DNA from: Streptomyces sp. NBC_01267
GTDB taxonomy: Bacteria > Actinomycetota > Actinomycetes > Streptomycetales > Streptomycetaceae
NCBI RefSeq assembly: GCF_036241575.1
Contig: NZ_CP108455.1
Location: 7,795,001-7,859,000 of the forward strand
DNA length: 64,000 nucleotides
Reading direction: 5' to 3'
Position numbers and translations under genes: made by a program. Within the stretch, counting starts at the first letter, position 1. Each line of letters opens with the position of its first letter. The notes below the pieces were generated by a model, which saw only the letters and a program-made list of their open reading frames with translations, had not been told where the DNA came from and did no database searches. Positions 44,488 through 52,320 of the stretch are shown here, in pieces.

Positions 44488-45327
44488 TCAGCGAAAAGCG
44501 GCGATGCTCCGGGCGACCCAGTCGGCGAAGGGGCTCGGGGCGCGGCCGAGGACTCGTTCCACGTCCGAGCTGATCTGTAGTTCGGCCTGGTTCGGGGCGG
44601 CGATGATGTCCAGGGTGTCGTCGGCGAGCTCCGGCGGCACGAACTGGGTCATCGTGGCCTTGGCCTCCTCGCGGGTCAGTTCGTGGAACCGCACCGGCGA
44701 GCCGAGCGCGGCGGCGATGGCCTCCGCCTGCTGACGTGGCGTGATCACCTCGGGCCCGGTCAGCTCGAAGACTCCGCCGGCGTGCCGGTCGTCCAGCAGG
44801 CAGGCCGCTGCGACCTCGGCGATGTCCACCGGGTCGACGACCGGAACCCCGATGTCGCCGAAGGGTGCGGCGACCGTACCTTGCGTGCGGACGGAATCCG
44901 CCCAGGCCAAAGCGTTGGAGGCGAAGCCGCCCGGTCGCAGGACGGCCCAGTCCAGGCCGGACTCTCTCAAGGCGTCCTCCACCGCGCGCAGCGCGATCCG
45001 TGACGGGCCGAGCGGCCTGGTCGCCACTCCCTGCGAAGACAGCAGGACAACCCGGCGCACCCCGCTGGCCGCAGCCAGGTCGATGATGTCGGTCGGCCTG
45101 GCTCCGGGGGCGTGCAGATCGCCGGACAGCAGGAGGAACAGCGCCTTCGCCCCGTCCAACGCGGGGGTGAGGCTTGTCAGCTCGGCCAGATCGGCCGCCA
45201 CATGCCGGACTCCGTCCGGCACCGCCGCTGCGTGCCGTGACACCGCCATCACCTGCTCGCCCGCCTCGGCCAGGACCTGCGTCAAAGGTCGGCCCACATT
45301 TCCGGTAGCTCCGGTCACCACGATCAT
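44488..45327 (-). CDS. NAD(P)H-binding quinone oxidoreductase-like protein (QorB/NmrA type)
   Basis: A 279-residue atypical SDR starting at ATG 45327, behind AGGAGC. It has VVTGATGNVGRPL at the N-terminus and VRRVVLLSSQGV, LDWAVLRPGGFASNAL and GGVFELTGPEVIT further on. With its divergent HxlR-family gene it matches the qorB-ytfH type gene pair, in which an NADPH-dependent quinone reductase is controlled by an HxlR repressor. A minus-strand promoter, TTACAA with a 17-base spacer and TAGCGT, fits the gap. Confidence 0.88.
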   Translation of the reverse strand: MIVVTGATGNVGRPLTQVLAEAGEQVMAVSRHAAAVPDGVRHVAADLAELTSLTPALDGAKALFLLLSGDLHAPGARPTDIIDLAAASGVRRVVLLSSQGVATRPLGPSRIALRAVEDALRESGLDWAVLRPGGFASNALAWADSVRTQGTVAAPFGDIGVPVVDPVDIAEVAAACLLDDRHAGGVFELTGPEVITPRQQAEAIAAALGSPVRFHELTREEAKATMTQFVPPELADDTLDIIAAPNQAELQISSDVERVLGRAPSPFADWVARSIAAFR

Positions 45328-45419
45328 GTTCTGCTCCTAGTCCGTTGTGCACTGCGGTAATTGACGCTAGGAGGCGAGCTTATTTTTTGTAAGAACATAC
45401 CCAGAGGTAAGCTCCGAAC
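45328..45419. promoter_or_regulatory. Divergent promoter of QorB-like and HxlR genes
   Basis: An AT-rich 92-base gap. Leftward, TTACAA, 17 bases and TAGCGT form a good promoter. Rightward, TTGACG at 45361-45366 is a possible -35 element with a poor -10. The T-rich centre TTATTTTTTGTAAG probably contains the HxlR binding site. Confidence 0.5.
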
Positions 45420-45878
45420 ATGAGGGAAGGTGCGCAGCTGACGCAGGCCGAGACAGGCAATCGGTATGAGGTGTTTCACACCGACTGCCCTGCACGCGAC
45501 ATGGTCGACCACGTGACCAGCAGGTGGGGTATCTGGGTGCTGATCTCCTTGCGGAGCAACGACCTTCGGTTTTTCGAGCTGCGCGACAGCATCCAGGGCA
45601 TCAGCGAGAAGATGCTCGCTCAGACACTGCGCGCACTGGTCCATGACGGGCTGGTCTGGCGGGAGGTCGAGCCGACGATGCCGCCCCAAGTCACCTACGG
45701 GCTCACTGAGTTCGGCCAGGACGTCGGTGAGCCACTGACGGACTTGTTCGACCGGATCACACAGCGGCTGACGCCCAGCGGAGCGTCCGCCACGGAGCGG
45801 CTCAGCGCAACAGGTCAAGCGGAGCAGCTGACTGCCCCAGGCCCTCGACAGCTGGACCATCTCGACGACGAACACTGA
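45420..45878 (+). CDS. HxlR-family transcriptional regulator
   Basis: A 152-residue winged-helix protein. The HxlR core reads CPARDMVDHVTSRWGIWVLI, LRFFELRDSIQGISEKMLAQ and TLRALVHDGLVWREV, followed by VTYGLTEFGQDVGEPL. A cysteine at the start of the domain (C24) is the usual redox or electrophile sensor of YodB/QorR-like members. It most likely senses quinones or reactive electrophiles and controls the divergent oxidoreductase. Confidence 0.92.
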   Translation: MREGAQLTQAETGNRYEVFHTDCPARDMVDHVTSRWGIWVLISLRSNDLRFFELRDSIQGISEKMLAQTLRALVHDGLVWREVEPTMPPQVTYGLTEFGQDVGEPLTDLFDRITQRLTPSGASATERLSATGQAEQLTAPGPRQLDHLDDEH

Positions 45879-46471
45879 CCGTGACGGCAGGAGGGGTCAT
45901 GCGTATCCCCAGCACGAGCACGGGTCAGTGGCAGAAGGCCGCGCCACCGACACACCGGAAGTCACCCGCCGGACGACATCCAACTCGGCGCGCTGACCGG
46001 TGACATCATCGCGCTGCATCACCGGCACGAGCTGCACTTGGACGGAGAAGTCCCCTACGCGGTGAAGCTGTACGGGACCGACGACCGGTCGACCAGGCAG
46101 CGGACCTCGCCGGGTTCCGATCCTCCTGAGGAACCCGCCCTCGACAGTCCGCGAGACCTGGTTCCTCAACCCCGAAGCGGGCAATACCTTGCGCACCGCA
46201 CCCTATATGGCGAGGTCGTGACAGGCGCAGGCGAGGAGCCGGACACCGACTGCCGCCGGGACTGACAGTCTCGGATCGAATGGAGGGCATCGAGAGTGGC
46301 CGAGGATGAGCCTTGGACAGGTGACGATCAAGATCAGCGCCCCGGATGCGTCCGCTGCGCCCGCGGTCGTGTTGGGGTACGTCCCGGGACAACCGGCGGA
46401 TGGCAGACTTCCCGGGCGCGGTGCCGGGGCGGCCGTTCTTGCCTGGCCACCCCGGCACCGGAGGCGGGCCC
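45879..46471. other. Gap with a possible gene remnant
   Basis: About 590 bases between the HxlR and RlpA-like genes. The plus strand reads LGALTGDIIALHHRHELHLD and GEVPYAVKLYGTDD (about 45975-46085) and, in a different frame, STVRETWFLNPEAGNTLRTA up to a stop at 46229. Both parts look protein-like but belong to no family I recognise, and no start is visible. It is probably a frame-shifted relic. Confidence 0.35.
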
Positions 46472-46900
46472 TTAGGGAAGCACTTCCTCCGTCACCTCGA
46501 TGTGGCCCTGGTCCGGGTCGATGACGCCGCCGAGGCGCTGGAAGGCGCCATCGGTGAGGTCGAGGCACTTGGGTTCCTGCGGGGTCTGGGTGAAGGTGCC
46601 ACGGTCGTTGATGCGGACGACGAGGGACGCGCCGTTCGCGTTGTTGGTGACCTTCACCCGGGTGTTGAAGGGGAGTTGCGGGTCACGGGAGAGGGAGGTC
46701 GCCGCGGTGTCCGCGTTGTTGTCGAAGATTTCGCCGCTGGCGGTGTAGGAGCCGGGCGGGATGGGGCCGTAGTGCGTCGCCCAGCAGGTGTCGGCGAGCG
46801 GGACGGCGGGCACGGCGGAGCTGGGCGGCGCCGTGACGACCACCGCGGCGAGGGCGGTGAGGCCGATGGCCAGCCGGGCGAGAGGGAGTGAGCGGATCAT
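46472..46900 (-). CDS. Secreted RlpA-like double-psi beta-barrel protein
   Basis: ATG 46900, behind GGAAAGGA, gives 142 residues. A signal peptide (MIRSLPLARLAIGLTALAAV, ending near residue 30) leads into a single DPBB domain: TCWATHYGPIPPGSYTASGE, LPFNTRVKVTNNANGASLVV, RINDRGTF and CLDLTDGAFQRLGG. This is the fold of RlpA and of the expansin N-terminal domain, which binds or loosens polysaccharide. It is the third gene of a leftward operon with GH128-like and thaumatin-like genes, 44 bases after the former. Confidence 0.88.
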   Translation of the reverse strand: MIRSLPLARLAIGLTALAAVVVTAPPSSAVPAVPLADTCWATHYGPIPPGSYTASGEIFDNNADTAATSLSRDPQLPFNTRVKVTNNANGASLVVRINDRGTFTQTPQEPKCLDLTDGAFQRLGGVIDPDQGHIEVTEEVLP

Positions 46901-46944
46901 GGTCGCGTCCTTTCCGGAGCGGGAATGCGGGACAGGGCTGCGGC

Positions 46945-47811
46945 TCAACCCGCCGCGCGGTAGGCGGCACCCACCTGCGTGGCGGTCGTGCCGTTGTACA
47001 GTCCGGTGCCGTCGCCGCGGCTGGTGGAGAGCGTGAACCAGGCGTACCGTTCGACGAACGGCAAGCCCTGGAGCATGGCTGTCGACTGCTGCACGAAGGC
47101 CGCCTGCTGCTCCTGCGTCGGGTACCGCGGCGTGCCGGACGAGAAATCGATGAGGGCGTACTCGGTGAGCCAGAGCGGTTTGTGGTGGCGGTCGTAGGTG
47201 GCCTGGAGGTAGCCGCGCAACTGGTTGGTGGCGTTGGTGGCGTTGAAGTCGGCGCCGTACCAGTGGACGGGCAGGAAATCGACCTTGAGGCTGCGGCTGG
47301 TGGCGCCCCGGAGGAACTGGCCGAGCCAGCCGTCGGCGGTGTCCGCGCCGGTGGCCACCGCGGGCGCGCCGAGCCGCAGGCCCGTCGACTGCAACCGGGG
47401 CCACAAATCGAGGGCTTGCTGCACGGTCATGACCGCCTGCCCCGGATGGTCGGGCTCGTTGAAGCCGAGCAGGATCGTGCCCTGCTGCTTGGCCTGGTTC
47501 AACTCGGCGTCGGTCACCGAGCCCGGCCCCCAGATCATCGGGACGAACTCGACGCCATGGGGCGCGGCGATCCCTGACCTGCCCGAGGACCAGGTGTAGA
47601 ACCAGCCGACCCCGGAATCGGCCAGGTCTTGGGCGACGCCGTCGAAACTCCAGGCGCTTGCGCCCTTCTTCTTCACGCCGGCGGCTTCCGGAACCGCGAT
47701 CCGGTCCGTCGCCGGGGCGCCGTTCGGGGCTTGGGCCGCCGCGGCGCGGCCGGTGGCCGAGAGCGCGAGCGGCGCCGCCAGCGCGGCGGTGAGGATGCTT
47801 CTTCTGCGCAT
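46945..47811 (-). CDS. Secreted GH128-like beta-1,3-glucanase
   Basis: The product from ATG 47811 has 288 residues. A signal peptide with a twin-arginine-like MRRRSILTAALAAPLAL start precedes a glycoside hydrolase domain: WSFDGVAQDLADSGVGWFYT, VPMIWGPG, LLGFNEPDH (acid/base candidate E119), VHWYGADF and KPLWLTEYALID (nucleophile candidate E217). This set of motifs is that of family GH128 (Asl1-like) endo-beta-1,3-glucanases, whose substrates are fungal and algal glucans. It lies 17 bases downstream of the thaumatin-like gene. Confidence 0.88.
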   Translation of the reverse strand: MRRRSILTAALAAPLALSATGRAAAAQAPNGAPATDRIAVPEAAGVKKKGASAWSFDGVAQDLADSGVGWFYTWSSGRSGIAAPHGVEFVPMIWGPGSVTDAELNQAKQQGTILLGFNEPDHPGQAVMTVQQALDLWPRLQSTGLRLGAPAVATGADTADGWLGQFLRGATSRSLKVDFLPVHWYGADFNATNATNQLRGYLQATYDRHHKPLWLTEYALIDFSSGTPRYPTQEQQAAFVQQSTAMLQGLPFVERYAWFTLSTSRGDGTGLYNGTTATQVGAAYRAAG

Positions 47812-47828
47812 GGTGCGTTCCCGTCCGT

Positions 47829-48644
47829 TCAGGCGCCGCGGTGGAATTCGACCGTGAAGCCGCTGCACCGGCTGCACTGCTGCATGACCTGGTTGCCCGG
47901 CTCCTTGTCCTGCTTCGACCAGCCGTACGCCTTCGGGCAGTTGGTGGCGATCATGTCGCTGTAGGGGGTCTTGGCGTCGCGGTTCGGGCTGGTGCACAAC
48001 TTCGGCGTGCCGTCGCTCCACCGTGTCAGGTTGTCGGCGGGACACTTCGGCAGCAGATCTTCGGGGCAGCCCACCGCGCCGCAGCCGCCACCGGAGCCGG
48101 ACACCTCGGTGGGCGTGATCGTGATCGGCACGGAGAAGGCGTTGACGTAGCTCACGTCGTACCAAGGCGCCAGGCCGTCACCGCGGTCGAAGTTGAACTC
48201 GGCGAGACTGACCGGCTGTTCACCGGTATTCGGCGCGCAGTGGTCGGCGAAGACACCGCAGTCGCCCAGCTCGCAGTGGAAGTTGCTGCCGGACTGGCCG
48301 CCGCACCCCATACGGGCGAAGAACTTGCCGCGCCAGTAGCCGGGGGCCGCGTCCTCCGGGACGGCCACCGTCGCCGACTGCCCGGGTTCCAGGACCGGCA
48401 ACGATCCGAAGTTCTTGGAACCGTCGGCGTTGACGGTGCTGCCGACCCAGATCTTCTTGCCGGTGCTGTTGACGAACGTCGCCGTGTGGGCGGTCACGGT
48501 GGCCGCGGCCGGGGCGGCTCTGCCGAGCGCCGTACTTGTGGCCGACTTCGCCTGGGGCCGGGCGCCCGTGTGCGAGGGGGCCAGCATCAGCAGGGCGGCG
48601 GCCACGGCGATCGTGGCCGCCAGAGTACTCAAGGCCTTGCGCAA
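47829..48644 (-). CDS. Secreted thaumatin-like protein
   Basis: A 271-residue product from TTG 48644, with GGAGG just upstream; no ATG or GTG fits better. After a signal peptide (LSTLAATIAVAAALLMLAPS) the mature chain reads FVNSTGKKIWVGSTV, GYWRGKFFARMGC, FHCELGDCG, PVSLAEFNFD, WYDVSYVNAFSVPITITPT and CPKAYGWSKQD, with many cysteines. These are the thaumatin-family blocks, including the acidic-cleft residues of the R-E-D-D-D set. Members bind or cut beta-1,3-glucans and damage fungal cells. It leads the three-gene operon, and no obvious -10/-35 pair was identified upstream. Confidence 0.9.
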   Translation of the reverse strand: MRKALSTLAATIAVAAALLMLAPSHTGARPQAKSATSTALGRAAPAAATVTAHTATFVNSTGKKIWVGSTVNADGSKNFGSLPVLEPGQSATVAVPEDAAPGYWRGKFFARMGCGGQSGSNFHCELGDCGVFADHCAPNTGEQPVSLAEFNFDRGDGLAPWYDVSYVNAFSVPITITPTEVSGSGGGCGAVGCPEDLLPKCPADNLTRWSDGTPKLCTSPNRDAKTPYSDMIATNCPKAYGWSKQDKEPGNQVMQQCSRCSGFTVEFHRGA

Positions 48645-49413
48645 AGGTCCTCCGTCGAAAGTGCGGTGGGGGATGGGGAGTCGGGGCCGGGCCGGTCACA
48701 CTGCTGGGCGCGGCGAGCATCGGTACGACATGCGGCGCCCGGGGCGCGTCGCGACGGGCGGCGAGTCAAGATCCGGACCGTCTTCGGGCCAGCACCCCAC
48801 CGCTCGCCTCGATCCGGACGAACCCGCTGATGTCGTACTCGCCGAAGATGCCGGGCTTCTGCCAGGGCCCGGAAGAAGGCGCCTGACCTGTTCTTCTGTC
48901 CGGCTGGTGCCCTCGTACAGGCCTTGCCCAATTCGTCGGGTTCGACTCGGATGAGCGCGACGAAAGGAAGTGCTTCTCGATTCGCTCCTGGCCGACGAGG
49001 ATCCAGGCCCGTACCGCCTTCGAGCGATCCGGACGCCGGAAGGTCAACCTCCTGAAACCGTCGGCCCCGGGAGCCATCGGCAGTCCGTTGCCGCACCCCG
49101 TCAGTCCATCGGACATACGCCTCCTCGCATCCACAGGCCAATCGCGAAGCCCGTACGACCAAGGGGCCGACACGCGATCACACCGTTGCTGACTCGCCCG
49201 GAACAGATCCTGCACACTCCACACCCTTCGGAAACAGCCGCAGCAGGGGTGCACATGAGTTCGGCTACCTAAATCCCACTCGGACTGCTTTCGGACTGCC
49301 TCAGACATATGGAGTTCAGGCCGCACATCCCGCTATACGTTTTCGCAGACCCCCTTCCTGGGGCGGGCAGCGACCTGTTCAAGGTCTCCGCTTGTGCGGT
49401 CGGTGTCCTGTCC
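48645..49413. other. Gap upstream of the thaumatin-like operon
   Basis: Nearly 770 bases without a convincing gene. The minus strand has an open frame (about 48766-49326) whose middle is arginine-rich. Its end (GIFGEYDISGFVRIEASGG) looks slightly protein-like, but there is no ribosome site or known motif. It may include a relic and the operon promoter. Confidence 0.4.
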
Positions 49414-49830
49414 ATGGGGTTCAGGTACCGAAGCCGTGTCACGCGTGTGCTGACGGTGGCAGTCGCGCTCGCCGTCGTCGGTGGTGTCACTGCCGCGGCT
49501 ATTCAGACGCAGCACAACAAGGTGCGCGAGACGGGGCTGACCGGCACGGCCAAGCTGTACCGCAAGGCCGGGGACGACATCCATTTCACGTTCGACGTCC
49601 ACGGCCTTGTGGGAAAGGCCCATGGCACGTTCAGCTTCAGCCACTACGGCGGGAAGATCGGCACGGGCGGCGGCTACGCCACCGGGCGCACGCCGTACGC
49701 CCCGCCCCGGGCTCCGGCCGAACTCCTCGCCCAGCTGCGCGCCGACCGGCGCGCCGTGCAGTGGGTGCCGGTCTTCGAGCGGGAGTCGGGTGTCAAACTG
49801 GCGACCTCGCGTAATCGACTGACGCCTATT
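49414..49830 (+). pseudogene. Membrane-anchored or secreted protein cut off by the recombinase locus
   Basis: ATG 49414 starts a protein with a hydrophobic segment (VTRVLTVAVALAVVGGVTAA) and a beta-rich part (LTGTAKLYRKAGDDIHFTF; GTFSFSHYGGKIGTGGGYAT). Then follows PPRAPAELLAQLRADRRAVQ, which may come from another gene (a DUF6247-like start, low certainty). Beyond about 49830 the frame runs through the antisense of the zinc-ribbon recombinase, so the original C-terminus is missing. I interpret it as a gene truncated by insertion of the recombinase trio. Confidence 0.5.
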
Positions 49831-49854
49831 CCTTGGTCATTGAGGCGCTGGTTG

Positions 49855-51318
49855 TCACCGTGTGTGGTCGCCGGGGGCATAGTGGCGCCAGGTTCCTCCT
49901 GCCTCGGCGGCGAGCTGGGCGGTGGTGTCGTCGTGGTAGCCGAGCATGCGGGCGATCACGGGTGCGGGAGCCTGGAGAACGAGGTGGCGGATGGCCGCCG
50001 TGCGTCCTCGCTGGGTGGGGAAGCCCAGGTGGCGAAGCCTGAGTTCGAGCGTGTGCGGGGTCATGGGCTGTCCAGCCCTGCGGCCGGGAAAGAGCCACCG
50101 GGCGTTGGGGTTGGTGGCGGTCATGGTGTTCGGTCGCTGGTCGAGATAGGTCAGCAGCATTCCGGCAAGCGGTTCGGGGACGGGCGAGGGAGGATCGCCG
50201 AGCCGGACCAGAACCTCGCCGTCCTCGTGAAGAACATCGTCGGTGGTGAGCCGAGCGATCCGGGTGAGCGGTTGCGCGTAAAGGAGGACGAGCGCGGCGA
50301 CCACACGGTCCTGGAGCGGAATGTCGCCTTGGTCGACGGCCTGCCGCAACAGGGTCAGTCGCTGGTGTTGAGCGAGCGGGGCGGGGTTGCTCGTGGAGCG
50401 ATGCGAGACGGCGACCTTGAGCAGGTGTTTGGACCGCATCGCCCATCGCAGAAAGGCGTGGGTCAGGCGCCGGGCGGTGTAGCCACCCGCGTACCAAGTA
50501 TCGACATCGGCCTGCGTGCACTCGGCGAGGGTCCGCCCTCGCTCGGCGAGGTGATCGAGAAAGGCGGTCGCGAGACGAATCTCGTTGCGGGCCTGCTGAA
50601 CCTGCTTACTGGTGAGCGGGCCGCGGTCGGCCAGGGAGTTCAGACGGCGCTGAACGTGCCAGGTCGCGAAGAGCTCCAGAAGCCGCCGGTGCCCGGCGTC
50701 GCCGACGGCAGGCAGTTTCTCGGCGAGCCACCGCTGGAACAGCAGCAGCTGCCGGTCAGCCGGGGGCAGGACGCCGCTCTGCATGAGCAGGTCGCGCAGG
50801 TAAGCGACCGATCGCCAGGGGTGGAGCTGGCTCAGGCCGTCGTGCGTGAGCGGAACCTCTTTCAAGGCGAGAGCGCGCAGGTTGCGCTGAGTGTGGGGCT
50901 TATTAGTCCAGGTCAGGGCGCCCCACGGGCGGCGGATCTGCCGTAGAGCGTCGAACAGCGGGAGCAGTTCGGCGTGGACGGAGCCGGTGCCGTCGTCGAG
51001 GAGTTCGCGGAGCCGCTCGGTCAGGACGCATCGGCCGCAGACCCCGCGCCGGTATCGTCTGGCCTCCTGGCCGCATTGCTCGCAGAAGAAGTCACCGATC
51101 CCGCCGGCGCAGTCGGAGCAGAGCTTCCCGCCGTCCGCCGCGAGGCCGGGAGTGAGCCGCTCGACTCCGCATCCGGTGCAGGTCCCGTAGGTCTCCAGAG
51201 CTCTGGTCATGCAGCTCCGGCAGATGTAGCCCTCGGGCCAGTGGTTCGCCCCCAGCCGCAGTGCACGGTCGCAGCGGGTGCAGAACAGGTCCTCGGCGCG
51301 GACGCGGGTGCGGCTCAT
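49855..51318 (-). CDS. Zinc-ribbon tyrosine-recombinase-like protein
   Basis: A 487-residue protein from ATG 51318, behind GGAAGG, its ATGA overlapping the XRE stop. The first 120 residues contain repeated Cys pairs (CTRCDRAL, CRSC, CTGCGVER, CSDC, CEQCGQEA, CGRC), suggesting three zinc ribbons. The rest resembles a phage-integrase fold: LLYAQPLTRIARLTTDDV for box I, then TAAIRHLVLQAPAPVIARML and GYHDDTT, and a C-terminal WRHYAPG with Y480 as candidate nucleophile. Box II HxxR is replaced by AxxR. It may be an active divergent recombinase or an accessory DNA-binding partner. It is the third gene of a coupled trio. Confidence 0.8.
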   Translation of the reverse strand: MSRTRVRAEDLFCTRCDRALRLGANHWPEGYICRSCMTRALETYGTCTGCGVERLTPGLAADGGKLCSDCAGGIGDFFCEQCGQEARRYRRGVCGRCVLTERLRELLDDGTGSVHAELLPLFDALRQIRRPWGALTWTNKPHTQRNLRALALKEVPLTHDGLSQLHPWRSVAYLRDLLMQSGVLPPADRQLLLFQRWLAEKLPAVGDAGHRRLLELFATWHVQRRLNSLADRGPLTSKQVQQARNEIRLATAFLDHLAERGRTLAECTQADVDTWYAGGYTARRLTHAFLRWAMRSKHLLKVAVSHRSTSNPAPLAQHQRLTLLRQAVDQGDIPLQDRVVAALVLLYAQPLTRIARLTTDDVLHEDGEVLVRLGDPPSPVPEPLAGMLLTYLDQRPNTMTATNPNARWLFPGRRAGQPMTPHTLELRLRHLGFPTQRGRTAAIRHLVLQAPAPVIARMLGYHDDTTAQLAAEAGGTWRHYAPGDHTR

Positions 51319-51641
51319 CCTTCCGGCCGGATGCGGGCGCGCTTGGGACGGATCGCCGACAGGTCGACGACCGCATCGCCGGTGGCGACCCTGCGGACGG
51401 TGGCGTTCTCTGCCCTGGTGGCGATCAGGTCGGCCGGGGTGCAGTCGAAGATGTCGCAGAGCGCGGCCAGGACCGGCAGCGACAGCCGCTCGGGGGTGCC
51501 GGTGACGAGCCGGTGGACCTGGGACAGGGAGAGGTTGATGCCGCGCTCGGCGAGGGGCGGGGCGAGCTCGCTGGTGGTGAACATTCCGGCCGTGGCCATC
51601 TTCTCGCGCAGTCGCCACTGGTAGCTGACCTGGCGTTTCAT
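51315..51641 (-). CDS. XRE-family helix-turn-helix protein
   Basis: A 108-residue protein from ATG 51641, behind GAGGAG. It overlaps the stop of the interrupted recombinase and the start of the zinc-ribbon protein, both as ATGA. The helix-turn-helix covers about residues 8-75: LREKMATAGMFTTSELAPPL, INLSLSQVHRLVTGTPERLS, LPVLAALCDIFDCTPADLI. It is a Cro/C1-type DNA-binding protein of the YozG-like kind. In this locus it may regulate the recombinases or help shape the recombination complex. Confidence 0.9.
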   Translation of the reverse strand: MKRQVSYQWRLREKMATAGMFTTSELAPPLAERGINLSLSQVHRLVTGTPERLSLPVLAALCDIFDCTPADLIATRAENATVRRVATGDAVVDLSAIRPKRARIRPEG

Positions 51642-51774
51642 CGAGCACTCCTCGCGGGCTTGAGCGCGGCCTCGATGGTGGCGTCCAGCGCCCGCCGCAG
51701 AGTGCGGGTGCGGAAGTCGGAGGACACGCAGGTGTAGATGGAGGTGGTGGACGCGTGGTCGTGGCCGGCCTGTT
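51638..51774 (-). pseudogene. 3' fragment of the interrupted tyrosine recombinase
   Basis: This is the C-terminal 45 codons of a tyrosine recombinase: QQAGHDHASTTSIYTCVSSD with the active-site His and the Tyr nucleophile in IYT, then TRTLRRALDATIEAALKPA. Its 5' portion lies 4 kb away at 55789-56800, beyond the Tn554-like element. Joined at the shared GTCCAGC core the two halves give one uninterrupted frame of about 382 residues. Its TGA overlaps the XRE ATG. Confidence 0.9.
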
Positions 51775-51876
51775 GCTGGACTATCTTGAGCTCCTTTGCT
51801 CGGCAGGCCGTTGACCTGCGCGTTTGTTTCACGGTTGTTGTCCATGACGTGTCGGACGAGAGCATGCATTGGCCTT

Positions 51877-52320
51877 TCAGCACGGGCCGATCGTTACTGA
51901 GCTGGGATTGCCCGCACTCGTGCGTGGCGGGCGTGTTCGAGTGCTCGCGGCGCGTTGTTCGCCGAGGGCCTGAGCGAGTTGCTCGCGCAGTTGTCGGTTC
52001 TCCTCGGTGAGCCGCTGGATGCGAGTGTTCGCGGCTTCGAGTCGCCGTAGCAGGGAGGCATCGGAGGTGCGCTGGCGTGCGGGAACGGGGGATGCGGGGG
52101 CTCGGCGGTGTGTTGCTCGCAGATGCTCGATCTCCGTTCGCAGGTCCGGCTGGGCATAGAGCCAGGAGCGGGAGACTCGTGCTCGTTTCGCGACGGTCTC
52201 GAAGGTGACTGGTTCGCCCGCGGCATCCAGAGCGCGGAGTGCCTGGATGGCCTTGGAGCGGGTGTACTCGCTTCGGCGCCGGGCGGCGTCGACGATGTGC
52301 TGGCTGTTGTCAGCTCGCAT
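51877..52320 (-). CDS. tnpC: TnpC-like accessory transposition protein (DUF6262-type)
   Basis: A 147-residue protein starting at ATG 52320, overlapping the tnpB stop by 11 bases. The N-terminal half is helix-turn-helix-like (SKAIQALRALDAAGEPVTFE; VAKRARVSRSWLYAQPDLR). It is followed by a coiled-coil stretch (LLRRLEAANTRIQRLTEENR, QLREQLAQAL) and a disordered tail. This matches TnpC of Tn554-type transposons, which is not essential but improves efficiency and orientation of insertion. It is the last gene before the element's low-coordinate end, 95 bases away. Confidence 0.88.
   Translation of the reverse strand: MRADNSQHIVDAARRRSEYTRSKAIQALRALDAAGEPVTFETVAKRARVSRSWLYAQPDLRTEIEHLRATHRRAPASPVPARQRTSDASLLRRLEAANTRIQRLTEENRQLREQLAQALGEQRAASTRTRPPRTSAGNPSSVTIGPC

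Noticed and set aside
48766..49326. Minus-strand ORF of 186 codons upstream of the thaumatin-like operon
   Set aside because: It has no ribosome site and an arginine- and proline-rich composition typical of shadow frames. Only a short end segment looks coding.
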